Origin: Hordeum vulgare subsp. vulgare
Lineage: Eukaryota > Streptophyta > Magnoliopsida > Poales > Poaceae
Direction of reading: 5' to 3'
Assembly: GCF_904849725.1 (NCBI RefSeq)
Contig: NC_058524.1
Coordinates: forward strand, 24,955,001-25,019,000
DNA length: 64,000 nt
The translations under genes and the position numbers were made by a program. Under the pieces are notes generated by a model that did not search any database, was not told where the DNA came from, and worked only from the letters and a program-made list of their open reading frames with translations. Positions 47,990-57,863 of the stretch are shown one piece after another. Each line of letters begins with the position of its first letter. Within the stretch, counting starts at the first letter, position 1.

Positions 47990-48405
47990 TTTCTTTTCAT
48001 TTTTCAGATCCGAACATACTGTGAAAAAACACTCTTTGTTTTAGTGTAAAAAAATACTAAAACAAATTTCTGTAAACAACATGTTCAGACTTTGTATACT
48101 GAAAACCGGTGTAGTCTGAAACTCTTGCTAACCTGTTTCAGTAAATTAGGAGTTCAGACTTGGAAACAGTCTGAACTGCTGTAGCATTACAGTTATTAAT
48201 TAGTAAAAAAGAATTCTTATATAAACTTGTTGCAGCACCTGTTACACATGAAAACCCAAATAGTCCAAGAGTTTTCTGCGGTATGCGGATGTCGATGCAG
48301 AGTAGAGAGAAACCGGTGTTGAGCATATCCCGTGCATGGTGTGCCTTTCATTGAGCAATATTCAGGTTGTATCCCATCATATTCAGGTTTTGCAGGTTCT
48401 TCTAC

Positions 48406-48477
48406 AGTGGACTGACGGGTGGTACCCTCCCACGGTACTGACCTGGGTTCGATTCCCTGGATGCGCATTTCTTCTCA
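48406..48477 (+). pseudogene. broken tRNA-Gly (CCC)
   Basis: From GTACCCTCCCACGG through the T arm to GGATGCGCA it matches the tRNA-Gly at 55777-55847 on the other strand, with CCTGGG for CCAGGG in the T stem. The 5' acceptor strand and D arm are replaced by unrelated or strongly diverged sequence, so no cloverleaf can form. It lies 416 bp downstream of tRNA-Ala in the same orientation. Confidence 0.82.
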
Positions 48478-48904
48478 TGTTTAAACTTAGGTTAATATGT
48501 TTTGTACACCATCTGAATCGGTCAAATAATAGCTAATTTTTTAGTAGATAATAATGGAAGCATCATGGTGAAACTGTAACCATCCATGAACTGAGAGCTA
48601 GCACATTTGCCTGGTCCGTTTTTTGGGGGTAGAAATAGAATAGAAGGAACAAAGACTAGGTTCCACAAATAACACCCGCCAACACAAATCCTGCTCATAG
48701 AAGCAGCAGCAAAGAAAGACCCCACCAAAGTGCCAACCTTTTTTGCACATCTGAATACTGTAAAATCCAAGTTCCTCGTAAAGAGACAATTAGAGCACTT
48801 TTGGAGGGCTCATACATTGCAAAACGTGCCGTTTAAACATTTGGGCTCTGCTACTCGTTCTTCTTGAGCCCAACATTTTGACGAAGTCAATTCATTAATA
48901 GATA

Positions 48905-49114
48905 CTTCCTCCGGTCCTTTTTAGTCTGTATATAAGTTTTGTCCGAAGTCAAAGTATCTCTACTTTGACCAAACTTATAGAAAAAATTATGAATATTCAC
49001 CATGCCAAATCAATATTGTTAGATTCTTTACGAAATATAGTTTCATAATGTATATATTTGGTATTGTAGATATTGATATTTTTTAATCCGCGGAGTAAAA
49101 AGGACCGGAGGGAG
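48905..49114. mobile_element. Stowaway MITE
   Basis: A 210-bp element has inverted ends CTTCCTCCGGTCCTTTTTA and its near-perfect complement TAAAAAGGACCGGAGGGAG. It is flanked by TA at 48903-48904 and 49115-49116. These ends and the TA target define Stowaway (Tc1/mariner). The interior is AT-rich and non-coding; movement would depend on a transposase supplied elsewhere. Confidence 0.92.
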
Positions 49115-49116
49115 TA

Positions 49117-50204
49117 CAATATCAAAAGCCCACTGTGTTGATAAGAGCTTCAAAGAGACAAATTGGTGGGGAGTGAGGGATGGGGGCTCGACTCGAGGAG
49201 AAGCCGCCGGTTCCTAGGGCGGGCTAAAGGGACCATCTTGACTCGTTCAACAAATCCGCAGCTCCTAATAGCTGCAGCCCAATACTCCAAACAAACCATA
49301 TAGGCAGCGCAACTCCTACTCCGATGGTGAGCTACGATGGAAAACAAGGCGAGGTTGGCGTCACGACGAGTCCCCGGACGAAACGCCTGTCACGCTTCAT
49401 TGTATACCACCGGCCCCCAAATGCGGCTTCGACTTCATAGCAACAGACAGTTGAGGCACACCCAGGACATGCCGGAGAAGAAGAGACGGCTACCAGGTCC
49501 AAGGCCATGCCTCCGATGTTGCTCATCATTGTCATCGTTGCCAGAGAAACCACCATGCACGTTCGGTCGTTGGAAGCACCAAGGGATCAAAGTCTTCAAG
49601 ACGGTGCCCTAAAGAGGGGGAACGACGGTGAAGACGACGCCACCGCTCGACCCTACAACAGGATCTGGGCTTTCAGCCGAAGGACTTGATCCGGAAGAAC
49701 GGGCTATGAGATTCCCAACGACGCCTCCAAGGAGGATAGCGACGCCCGCATGCGTCGTTGCCGTCGGACAGTCGACACCGACCAGGCTTTCACCCAAGCA
49801 GCCACTCCCGCGCAGCAGGCCGAGGTTGACCCGTACCTCCATCGGATCGCACACCCCCACACAGTGAGCACACCACCATTGTGCAGACCCACCAGCAAGC
49901 CTACCGACGACGGGACTGCAGAGACCAGACCGGGTCCTGCACCCCGCATCTAGCCACGACCGGAGCCTCCCTGCTCCAACAAGCGGCAACCGGGCACGAC
50001 CAGCAGCCGACAGTGCCCCTCCCGGGCCGCCAGCACCAGAAGACCTGGCAGATCCAGGCCTACCTGCACCAGACCGCCTCCTTCCATTATGTCCTTGCTC
50101 GAATAGTCACTTTGGAGCATGGGCACATTGATCCGCTTCTCTTAAGTTAGATAAATGGAACTAGATTTGGGAGGTTTCTATGTGACGCGCACCGCACAGA
50201 GGGC
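49117..50204. other. GC-rich repeat-like stretch, unclassified
   Basis: About 1.1 kb is rich in C and G with many short overlapping frames on both strands. None has a recognisable domain or a clear start context. The composition and Pro/Arg/Thr-rich translations suggest a degenerate transposable element rather than a gene. Confidence 0.4.
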
Positions 50205-50895
50205 GGATTTTTTCACGATTTTGACCCATGGGATGAAAGTATTGCACGGAATGAACTCTGATCGAAACCATTTCACGATCTGACCTTTTTTGAAACGCCA
50301 AAGCCCGTGACGTTGCAGACGCACATAGAAACGCCAGTCTAATGTGGCGTTGCAAACCCACTGAAACGCCAGTCTAATGTGGCGTTGCAGACCCGCTCAA
50401 ACGCCAGTCTAATGTGGCGTTGCAGGCCACGCGTGAAACGCCATGGTCCATGTCGTTTCAGCAGTACACATGTTGCTGGCAGCATGCCATGGGCTGGTTG
50501 GATGTCGTCGCTGCGTTCCATAGTGGGTCTGCAACGCCAGCACTGTTGGTGTTTCACAATGGGCCTGCAACACCATATTAGACTGGCGTTGCAAGAAAGA
50601 AAAAACGCCACGGTAGACAGACGTGTCACTGTTGGGCAGCAACGCCAACACTGTTGGCGTTTCACAGTGGGTCTGCAATGCCACTTTAGACTGGCATTGC
50701 AAAAAAGAAAAAATGCCACGGTAGACAGGCGTGTCACTGTAGGGCAGCAACGCCATGGTAGACAGGCGTTGCATAGTGGGGCAGCAACGCCACGGCTTGT
50801 GGCGTTTCTAAAAGGGTCAGATCGTGAAATGCTTTCAAATTTGATTCGTTTTGTGCTCATGTTCAAAAAAAAGGTTAAAACAGTGAAAAAATTCA
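50205..50895. mobile_element. foldback element made of small hairpin modules
   Basis: Ends are long imperfect inverted repeats: CATTTCACGATCTGACC at 50269-50285 matches the complement of GGGTCAGATCGTGAAATG at 50815-50831. Similarity extends outward to about 50205 and 50895. Inside are repeated modules of the form AAACGCCA-spacer-TGGCGTTGCA, each able to form a 7-bp hairpin. Three are perfect or near-perfect 35-bp direct repeats starting at 50328, 50363 and 50398. The right half carries the modules in partly reversed arrangement. No target duplication was identified, so the superfamily is open. Confidence 0.7.
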
Positions 50896-50982
50896 CACAG
50901 GGCTCGCCCCTAACCGGGCCCGCCCAACTCAGCTGCGGGTGAACGATGCGAAAATTCCCCAAAACAGAAGTGTGCGCAAGGA

Positions 50983-51036
50983 ACCAAACCCAGGACCTCC
51001 CACGGGTGAACCTCCTCACTAACCATTGTAATCCTT
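50983..51036 (-). repeat. tRNA-like SINE-type remnant
   Basis: On the minus strand CAATGGTTAGTGAGGAGG resembles an A-box region, and GGTCCTGGGTTTGGTTCC a decayed B box. The spacing is compatible with a tRNA-derived head. No tail or target duplication is visible. Confidence 0.35.
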
Positions 51037-51821
51037 AGATTTTGTGTTTACAAAGGCAGCCTGGTGTATATGAACTATAAGCCGTGGCAGATTTAAACAT
51101 TTTTTGAAATTTCAAACTTGATTTTATTTTGAAAAAGTAAATATTTGCTAAAACCGAAACATTTTCAAACTTGTGAACATTTTTTGAAACTCGAACACTT
51201 TTTGGGAATCTCAAATATTTTGTGAAAAATAGGAACAAAGTTGAAAGCACGACCATTTTTCCAAAATTACAAACAAATTATTGAAACCACAAACACTATT
51301 TGGAAAAAGGAACAAAATTGAAAACACAAACATTTTTCAAAACTATGAACAATTATTTCAGAACACGAACATTTTTTGAAATTCCCCGCATTTTTTTAGT
51401 TTTCGAATAAATTTGGAAATATGATATTTTTTTGAAAACGGGATTCTTTTTAAATTCCTGAATTTCCCTTGAGTTTGTGAAAAATATAAACATGCAAATT
51501 TTTGAAAATTATGACAATTTTTTTTGAATTTTTGAAGGTTTTCTTGAAAGAAGCGAACAATTTCTAAAGTTCTAGTATTTTCAATTCCTGAACAATATGA
51601 AAACAGAAACATTTTTCAAAACTTTGGAGAAACGTTGGAGAATTTCAAGATTTTTGAAAATTTCTAGTCATTTTTAAAAATTATAATGATGAAAAATGAA
51701 AAATGAAAGAAAAGAAACAGAAAAAAGAAGAGAAAAGGAAAAACGAAATAGAAACAGGGGAACAAGAAAAACAATATTCTACCAGGTTCCCTGAACCGGA
51801 AAACCGGCTAGAAACCTGTTA
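51037..51821. repeat. AT-rich quasi-repeat of GAACATTTTTTGAAA-like units
   Basis: The stretch is built of irregular variants of a roughly 30-bp motif alternating GAACA/AAACA with runs of T and GAAA. It is a low-complexity region with only chance reading frames on the minus strand. It ends in a purine-rich AAAGAAAAGAAACAG block near 51700-51770. Confidence 0.6.
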
Positions 51822-52215
51822 GAGCAACTCTAGCAGACCCCGCATCCGTCCGGCCCGTAAAACGTATTTGCATTTCGCGGAAAAACGTCTTTACGGGTCG
51901 ACGCGCACGGCCGCGGATGCAGACCCTGCATAACGGACCCGTAAAAAAACATATTCGTGGAATATGTTTTTTTAGACCCCGTTGGGCTGAAATGTTCCCC
52001 CACCAACCGCTTTCGCTCATATGCAGGGCGCCGCAACGGTGAGGGAGAAACCCGCGAATACGCGGGTTGGGGTCGAGACTTTGCCGTGCCCCGCAAAAAT
52101 ATTTTGGGGGCCGGGGCGGGATGCGGGGTCTGATCGGGTAGGTTTTTCCGCCCCGACCCTCATTTTGGCGGTTATTTTCCGGGTCGGGGTGGGGTGCGGC
52201 GTCTGCTAGAGTTGC
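51822..52215. mobile_element. Harbinger/Tourist-like non-autonomous element
   Basis: The left end GAGCAACTCTAGCAGACCCC and the right end GTCTGCTAGAGTTGC are inverted copies. TTA stands before the left end at 51819-51821, the usual target of this superfamily. No matching TTA follows the right end, which may be damaged or joined to other sequence. A second inverted pair, CATATTCGTGGAATATG near 51950, lies inside. There is no transposase. Confidence 0.65.
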
Positions 52216-53650
52216 CGCCGGTTCTCCCTCGCTCCTCCTTCATCCTCGCCGCTGCCAGCAGCACCGCCAGGCGAAGCCTGACCGGCAGGGGCGGCGGCGG
52301 GGAACCTCTCCCCTTCGCGCGACATGGCTGGCGCGGGACAGCCGTTCGTGAGGAGGCGCCGGACTAGCGCGCGGTGCGGCGGCGCGACATGTGGATCCTA
52401 GCGTTGGCGTGCGGAGCACGTCGAGGGCTGGCGTTCGATCTTGCTGCGCGGTGTGGCGACTGCGGGAGGGGCAAGACATGGTGGTCGCGTGCGTCGTCGA
52501 GTTCGGGTCAGATCTTTCTGGATCCGGCGCCCGGACGCCGTCGGCCAACGTAGGGTGGTGGTACACGTCACTGTTCAGATTGGATCTTCATTGATCCAGA
52601 TACCCGCGGCGTGCTTCTCTCTTGCGTTTTCCTGGCGTTGTCGGCGTGGTTGCAGATGAAGCCGGTGGAGGAGATTCAGATAAGGGGAAACCCATTGGTC
52701 GGCCCTGGCCGGCAGCGCCGACGACGACGCTCAAGCGTGTCGTTGTTCTTCCTGGAGACGTCGTTCTATGTTTGCTCCTCCACTTCCTACCTCACTGCCT
52801 CTCGGGTGAAAACCCTAACTCCGGTGGGCGGCGGCGGCGTCCTTGACGTCGTGACCTTCCTGAAGGCGTCGCCTTGAGGGCTGACTGGTGGTGGGCACTA
52901 TTTGGGTCCTGGACGGTTGCTGGTGGTGGTCGCCTTGAGATCTGACTTTCCAGATCGGACGATGACGGTATTGCGGTGCCGTTTCTCTCTTGGGAGCATC
53001 GTTTGTGAAGCACCGCTAGATGACAAAGGCAGGAGATGGAGCGGCTTCGTCTGGCCCGAAGATTTAGTGGATCTGTCTAAGTCATGCCTGGCCGACAGGT
53101 GCTACGCTGAGTCTTGCCTGTTTGATAGGTACTACGCACGACAGTTCTTCCGGAATCTTCGTGTCTGAACGAATGAGCGCGGTGCGGTGGGGCTGTTTGG
53201 CGCCGTGGTGTCGCCGATCATCTTACACGGAGCTTTCGGTGAAGATGTCAAGTCATGCCTAGCCGACAGGTGCTACGATGTGTCATGCCTGGTCGGCAGG
53301 TGCTACACACGACAGATCTTCCAGAATATTCGCGTATGGATTAACGAGCCGTGGTGGCGTCGACGGATGGACGGACTGGCAAGGATGATACATATCTCTC
53401 TCGTGAAGATGGGTCAGCGGCCTGATGATGATGGCGGCGTCTAAAATGTGTGCATGTGGTGTACGCTTTAGGTCTGCTGCACCGGCTGTCGGTTCCGATA
53501 TGTTATTTGAATGGATCGGTCACGACACCGGTTTTAAATATGGGGAGTGGGAGCACTTCACATTATCGAGTTCCGTAGGTGTGAGTGGTGGCTTCGGATG
53601 GTTTAATGTATGTTCTTGTTAGACCTATGTTGAATAATTAATAAAGATAG
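52216..53650. repeat. GC-rich retroelement-like sequence, unclassified
   Basis: A gene-like GC-rich stretch without a continuous frame ends in GAATAATTAATAAAGAT at about 53632-53648, which looks like a polyadenylation-type tail. It includes a duplicated block (next entry). I suspect a degenerate non-LTR or composite retroelement, but no protein domain was recognised. Confidence 0.4.
53081..53350 (+). repeat. 171-bp direct repeat with internal 34-bp half-repeats
   Basis: GTCATGCCTGGCCGACAGG at 53081 recurs as GTCATGCCTAGCCGACAGG at 53252. Each copy contains a second, more diverged half (TCTTGCCTGTTTGATAGG and TCATGCCTGGTCGGCAGG), then ACGACAG and TTCC-GAAT-TTCG. This gives four related short units in two larger copies. 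Confidence 0.7.
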
Positions 53651-54438
53651 CCATATGCATCGATTGATCTTGATCTTGATCCGTCACGGCTTGATCTTGA
53701 TCGGCCAGTGGCACGAGGAGGATCGGTGAGGGGTGGATGGAGGCCCCCTGCCGGCATGCCGACGGCGGCCTCTTCTACACGACGAGCCTTCCTCGGTTCC
53801 ATCCAGCCACGAGATCGGGGGACGCGACGAGCCTTCCTCGGTTCCATCCTTCCTCGGTGCCGAAGGTGCTGATGTTGTGCTGCTAGACCTGATGCCAACA
53901 TGAATGCCCATGATAGGAAAGTGCGCCCCCGACTATGACATATGAAGATGACAAAGAAAGAATTAAGCGCAAGGATTTTAGTGAACATTCTCCTCTGCCT
54001 AGCATCTAGCTCTCGCAGGTGCCCACTGTCGCTCTGTATTACCTAGGAACAAATATTTTGTATGGACAATCAGCAGGCAAAACAGTTGGATCTCCATAGG
54101 CGAGCCGCTGTCGCTCTGTATTACCTTTTTTTTCATGCTGATGCCTATGGATTTGCATAATTTCACTACTTCAGATTGTTGCCCACGTGATGCTTCTTTG
54201 TTAAGTAACATAATTAGGGGCCTATTGCTTTGTGTGTTCTTTTATTTAAACGACGTGCACCCATGTAGCAACTTCATATAAAGCTGGTGCCTATATATGT
54301 CTAAAAGGACTATGGATCATGTTTGTGAGATTCGGATTTTGAAAAGTAAAACAAAGACACTATTTCTATTTTACATTCGGATAAACTGAACTCATTTAGA
54401 TTTTACAGTTTTCAGATGTGCAAAAAAGAAAAAAGAAA
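53651..54438. other. intergenic DNA with a 45-bp-spaced direct repeat
   Basis: GACGAGCCTTCCTCGGTTCC occurs at 53781 and again at 53826. The rest is non-coding. The stretch 54300-54435 is a diverged copy of sequence upstream of the tRNA-Ala at 61314 (GTGAGATT-GGA-TTT, TTTAGATTTTACAG), showing that the tRNA genes were duplicated with flanks. Confidence 0.6.
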
Positions 54439-54511
54439 TGGAGAAGTGGGGTATCGATCCCCATACCTCTCGCATGCTAAGCGAGCGCTCTACCATCTGA
54501 GCTACATCCCC
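54439..54511 (-). tRNA. tRNA-Ala (AGC)
   Basis: It is identical over all 73 nt to the gene at 47917-47989, including the U-U mismatch in the acceptor stem. The anticodon is AGC. On the minus strand it is followed by TTTCTTTTTTC, a pol III terminator. A perfect 12-bp inverted repeat directly abuts its 5' end. Confidence 0.9.
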
Positions 54512-54543
54512 TTATCTGTTGTTGGCACTAATAACAACAGATA
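54511..54543. repeat. perfect 12-bp inverted repeat at the tRNA-Ala 5' end
   Basis: TTATCTGTTGTT and AACAACAGATAA are separated by GGCACTAAT. The hairpin lies at position -1 of the tRNA transcript on the minus strand, so it occupies the start region of the pol III unit. Confidence 0.8.
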
Positions 54544-54545
54544 AA

Positions 54546-55776
54546 ACTAGATAAGCACTGCGTACTATAACATGGCGCAGTAAAAAGAATCTCACCTCCC
54601 ACTCCTTGCAGAAGTGCTCCACAAATCTGCCCTCGGGAGACGCCGGGAGGAACTCCGCTCGGCCGTGTCAACGCAAAAACAGAGTAAACCCTCTCGTGTC
54701 TGTCTGTTCATTCTCTGCTCGGCAGAGCAGTTCTTTCTTGCGCCAAATCCGTTGCCTTTTTTTCCTTTCCCTTTTTGATTCACGCGTCCTGCTAATCTCT
54801 GCTTCTTCTTCTTTTCTGGTTGTTACTTCAGAACAAATGTTGGTATCTGGTCAAGCATTAGATTACCGCAGCTCAACATTGACGATTCATTCGGGAATGT
54901 TCTACACTTTAGGAACTGAACTTGTTGATGGATACCTTATCAGGGGCTGTTTTTTAGTCCTGGAATGCTGCAACTGTCTCTGGATGCTGCAATTCCGTGA
55001 TTGATTTGACTGAATAAATTTGGTTGGGTGTAGGCAGAACATATAGATAACGTTTTTTTTTTCCTTCTTTGGAATGCTGCAGCTGTGTGTTGGAGTAACA
55101 AAATATCCACAAAAAGGATGGTAACAAAATCATGGTCATGTGTTTTGCTCTTAATTGTTTATTACACAAAAAGGATGGTAACAAAAAGTATTATTATTTT
55201 TGTTATTATTGTTGTTATTATTGTTATGGCGCTGCTTTAGTTTGGAGCACAGATTTCGTTCATTTTGTGAGATTTGCAGTTTGCAAAAGTGAAGTCAAGA
55301 TAGTGCCTTTTACAGTATACTCCACAAAAAAAAAGAGTGGACAGGAATACGTTTATGAACTTTGGTTCAGGGTTTTAACCATTTGGGAGAAAAAGGTTCT
55401 TTCCTTCCTGCTGCTGTTCCTGTGACCATGTATCTTCTTCAGCATGGTATGGTTTGCTGGAAGGCTGGTGTTAGATGGTGTTAATTTTCTGTAAGGATGA
55501 TGTGGCAGGCAGGTAAATGTGCTAATTCAGCAATTTCAGTGATCTTTGTTAACTTCAGAGATGGTGAGCATTAGATTGACCATTCCTTTGGGAATGTTCA
55601 ACACTTCAGGGACTAAAGTTATTGATAGATACTGTAATATGGAGCTTTTCTTTTAGTCCTGGAATGTTGCAACCGTCTCTTGATGCGGATGCTGAAATGG
55701 AGATTGATTGGCTTTTCTTTTGTGTGGAACAGTGAGCTCCTAGATGTACAAAAATGTAAACAAGGAGAAAAGAAAA
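54546..55776. other. intergenic DNA between tRNA genes
   Basis: No gene is recognised. A TTATTATTGTTG-rich microsatellite lies at about 55185-55225. Segments near 55260-55310 (GAGATTTGCAGTTTGCAAAAG) and the repeated phrases around 54845-54990 and 55520-55690 are diverged copies of each other and of sequence at 57745-57785 and 61125-61160. Confidence 0.55.
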
Positions 55777-55847
55777 TGCGCATCCAGGGAATCGAACCCT
55801 GGTCAGTACCGTGGGAGGGTACTATGATACCACTACACCAGATGCGC
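55777..55847 (-). tRNA. tRNA-Gly (CCC)
   Basis: This is a 71-nt gene. The acceptor GCGCATC pairs with GGATGCGC, the D loop has GTAGTGGTATCAT, the anticodon CCC lies in CTCCCAC and the T arm is CCAGG GTTCGAT TCCCTGG. The B box GGTTCGATTCC is perfect. TTTTCTTTTC follows on the minus strand as terminator. It lies 78 bp downstream of a tRNA-Ala on the same strand. It would decode GGG glycine codons. Confidence 0.92.
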
Positions 55848-55925
55848 TCATTTGGTGTTGCATCTTTCCTTTCCAATAGGAGAACTGGCGTTCTAGAGTA
55901 TTCAGAACTAAAAAAAAACAAGTAA

Positions 55926-55998
55926 TGGAGAAGTGGGGTATCGATCCCCATACCTCTCGCATGCTAAGCGAGCGCTCTACCATCTGAGCTACATCCCC
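55926..55998 (-). tRNA. tRNA-Ala (AGC)
   Basis: It is 73 nt and identical to the genes at 47917 and 54439. A run of eight T follows on the minus strand. About 200 bp on its 5' side (56000-56200) matches, inverted, the 5' flank of the gene at 47917, including TTGCAAATGGACATCCATTTTC. The two genes are therefore arms of an inverted duplication. Confidence 0.9.
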
Positions 55999-56455
55999 TT
56001 TCGATTTGCTGTAAAAATCCAGCTTAAAGATTCCATACAAAAACAATGTTAATCAAGCAGTTGCAAAATTGCAAATGGACATCCATTTTCACTGAAGATT
56101 AATCAATTTGGATGAAATCGTGACAACGAGTAATTCTAACTTTCTCTTCTCTTATTTTCGATGCAAGAATGGTTGAATTTGTCTTGTAAGCGAAATATAC
56201 ACTTCAGACGCCGGGGTTTGTCTCCCTTTCACAAAAAGAAAAAAGAAGTCCGAAAACATACACTTTACTCACCCTGCAATGTTTTTAGTGTCCGTCAATG
56301 CAACGTTTCAGTAGCCAGCCATACCACGTCTGACCGATCGTCTCTGTACTCCAAATCTCCGGATTCGATGTTGGGAAAATTTATCGATACCTGGAAACTG
56401 GAAAGGGGAAGTTGAGATGTACATTTCAGGAACTGAATTCGTTGATCGATACTAC
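55999..56455. other. intergenic DNA, inverted copy of 47.73-47.91 kb then unique sequence
   Basis: The first ~200 bp are the duplicated 5' flank of tRNA-Ala. The remainder has no recognisable gene; the small frame at 56161-56415 has no domain. Confidence 0.55.
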
Positions 56456-56627
56456 CAGTGACGTAGCCAGGGGGTGGACAGGGTGGTCCATGGACCACCC
56501 TGACCCTGAAATTCCAGCATAGCCAATATATAGTCTAGAAAAAAGATATATATTTTTTACAATGCATACAATTACATGAAAGTTTATTATTAAACCATCC
56601 TGTCTCAACGAGCTAGCTACGCCACTG
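56456..56627. mobile_element. hAT-type MITE
   Basis: A 172-bp element starts CAGTGACGTAGCCAGG and ends CTAGCTACGCCACTG. It is flanked by a perfect 8-bp duplication GATACTAC at 56448-56455 and 56628-56635. The 8-bp target and CAGTG-GC-TAGC ends are characteristic of hAT elements. It has no coding capacity. Confidence 0.92.
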
Positions 56628-57000
56628 GATACTACTGTCGTCAGCAGGAGCCTATTGTGTAGATAATCAGAGCTGTCATTTTTCATGGAATGCTGTAATT
56701 GTGTCTTGAGTGGATGCTGCATTGCGGTGGTGGGATTATTGATGGCTGAACAATATTGGCTGTGTGTAGGGTAGGAATGTTTTCTGGAATTAGCATGCTG
56801 TGATTGTGTCTCGAGTAACATGCTGTGATTGTGTCTCGAGTAACATTTTGCTCTTTATATTTGGAAAAACATGGCAGGAACATTTTGCTCTTGGCCTGTG
56901 AATTTTCTTCATTGCACGCTTTGGTTTGCAGATCGTGCGCATGTTTTTTTTTTACTTTTATGCCTAGAATGATTTATGAGATTTGGAGCTTTGCAAAAGC
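56628..57000. other. intergenic DNA with a short tandem duplication
   Basis: GCTGTGATTGTGTCTCGAGTAACAT occurs twice in tandem at about 56799-56846. No gene is seen. The end of the stretch is the target site of the LINE. Confidence 0.6.
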
Positions 57001-57746
57001 TAAATCTGAATACATGAGGTGCAGTTTTAGTGCTACTAGGCACGAGGATGGAGAGGTTAGCCTTGGTGGGCAGGTGGTACCGGAGAGAGACACGTTTCGA
57101 TATTTGGGGTCCATGTTGCAGAAGGATGGCGATATCGATGAAGACGTGGGCCACCGAATCAAGGCTGGGTGGATGAAGTGGCGTCATGCTTTTAGCGTAC
57201 TCTGTGACAAGAGAGTGCCACAAAAGCTAAAAGGCAGGTTTTATAGGACAGCTATCCGACCTTCGATGTTGTATGGCGCGGAGTGTTGGTCAACCAAGAG
57301 ACGACATATCCAACAGTTAGGTGTAGCAGAGATGCACATGTTGAGATGGATATGTGGCTACACAAGGAAGGATCGGGTACAGAATGACGATATACGAGAG
57401 AGACTTGGGGTAGCACCGATTGAAGAGAAGCTGGTCCAACATCGTCTCAGATGGTTTGGACATATTCAACGGAGGCCACCGGAAGCGCCGGTGCATAGCG
57501 GACGGATAAAGCGTGATGAGAATGTTAAGAGGGGTCGTGGTAGACCGAACTTGACATGGGAGGAGTCCGTTAAGAGAGACCTGAAGGTTTGAAATATCGA
57601 CAAAGACTTAGCCATGGACAGGGGTGCGTGGAAGTTAGTTATCCACGTTCCAGAGCCATGACTTGGCTTCAAGATCTTATGGGTTTCAACTCTAGCCTAT
57701 CCCAACTTGTTTGGGACTGAAAGGCTTGGTTGTTGTTGTTGTTGTT
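57001..57746 (+). mobile_element. 5'-truncated RTE-type LINE
   Basis: A 746-bp insertion is flanked by 16-bp duplications with one mismatch (GGAGCTTTGCAAAAGC at 56985-57000, GGAGGTTTGCAAAAGC at 57747-57762). It holds the C-terminal end of an RT polyprotein, a short 3' UTR with CCCAACTTGTTTGGGAC and a (TTG)n tail. The TTG tail and the 3' UTR are typical of plant RTE elements. Confidence 0.9.
57003..57661 (+). pseudogene. LINE RT C-terminal remnant
   Basis: The frame gives FRYLGSMLQKDGDIDEDVGHRI, IRPSMLYGAECWSTKR, MLRWICGYTRKDR and HIQRRPPEAPVHSG, which are hallmarks of the region after the RT thumb in RTE-type LINEs. A TGA at 57590-57592 stands where tryptophan is usual after RDLK. The same frame then continues to a natural stop at 57659-57661 after HVPEP. 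The endonuclease and most of the RT are lost through 5' truncation. Confidence 0.88.
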
Positions 57747-57863
57747 GGAGGTTTGCAAAAGCAAAGTCAAGATAGTATTTATCTGCATGAAGATTTGTAG
57801 CTTACATGGTGGCAATTTTGACCATGATATTCCATTATCTAAGGAAACTATCCCTTTGATTCT

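Noticed and set aside
48336..48536. Short frames around the broken tRNA-Gly
   Set aside because: They overlap tRNA-derived sequence and have no recognisable content.
50328..50432. Regular 35-bp repeats considered as a CRISPR array
   Set aside because: The repeats are contiguous with no unique spacers, sit inside a foldback element and occur in a plant nuclear context.
50379..50942. 187-codon frame across the hairpin array
   Set aside because: The frame follows the repeated modules on both strands (a 226-codon frame runs opposite), and no domain is present.
56825..57592. Start of the 255-codon LINE frame at 56825
   Set aside because: The first ~58 codons lie upstream of the target duplication and are host sequence that happens to be open. 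The element begins at 57001.
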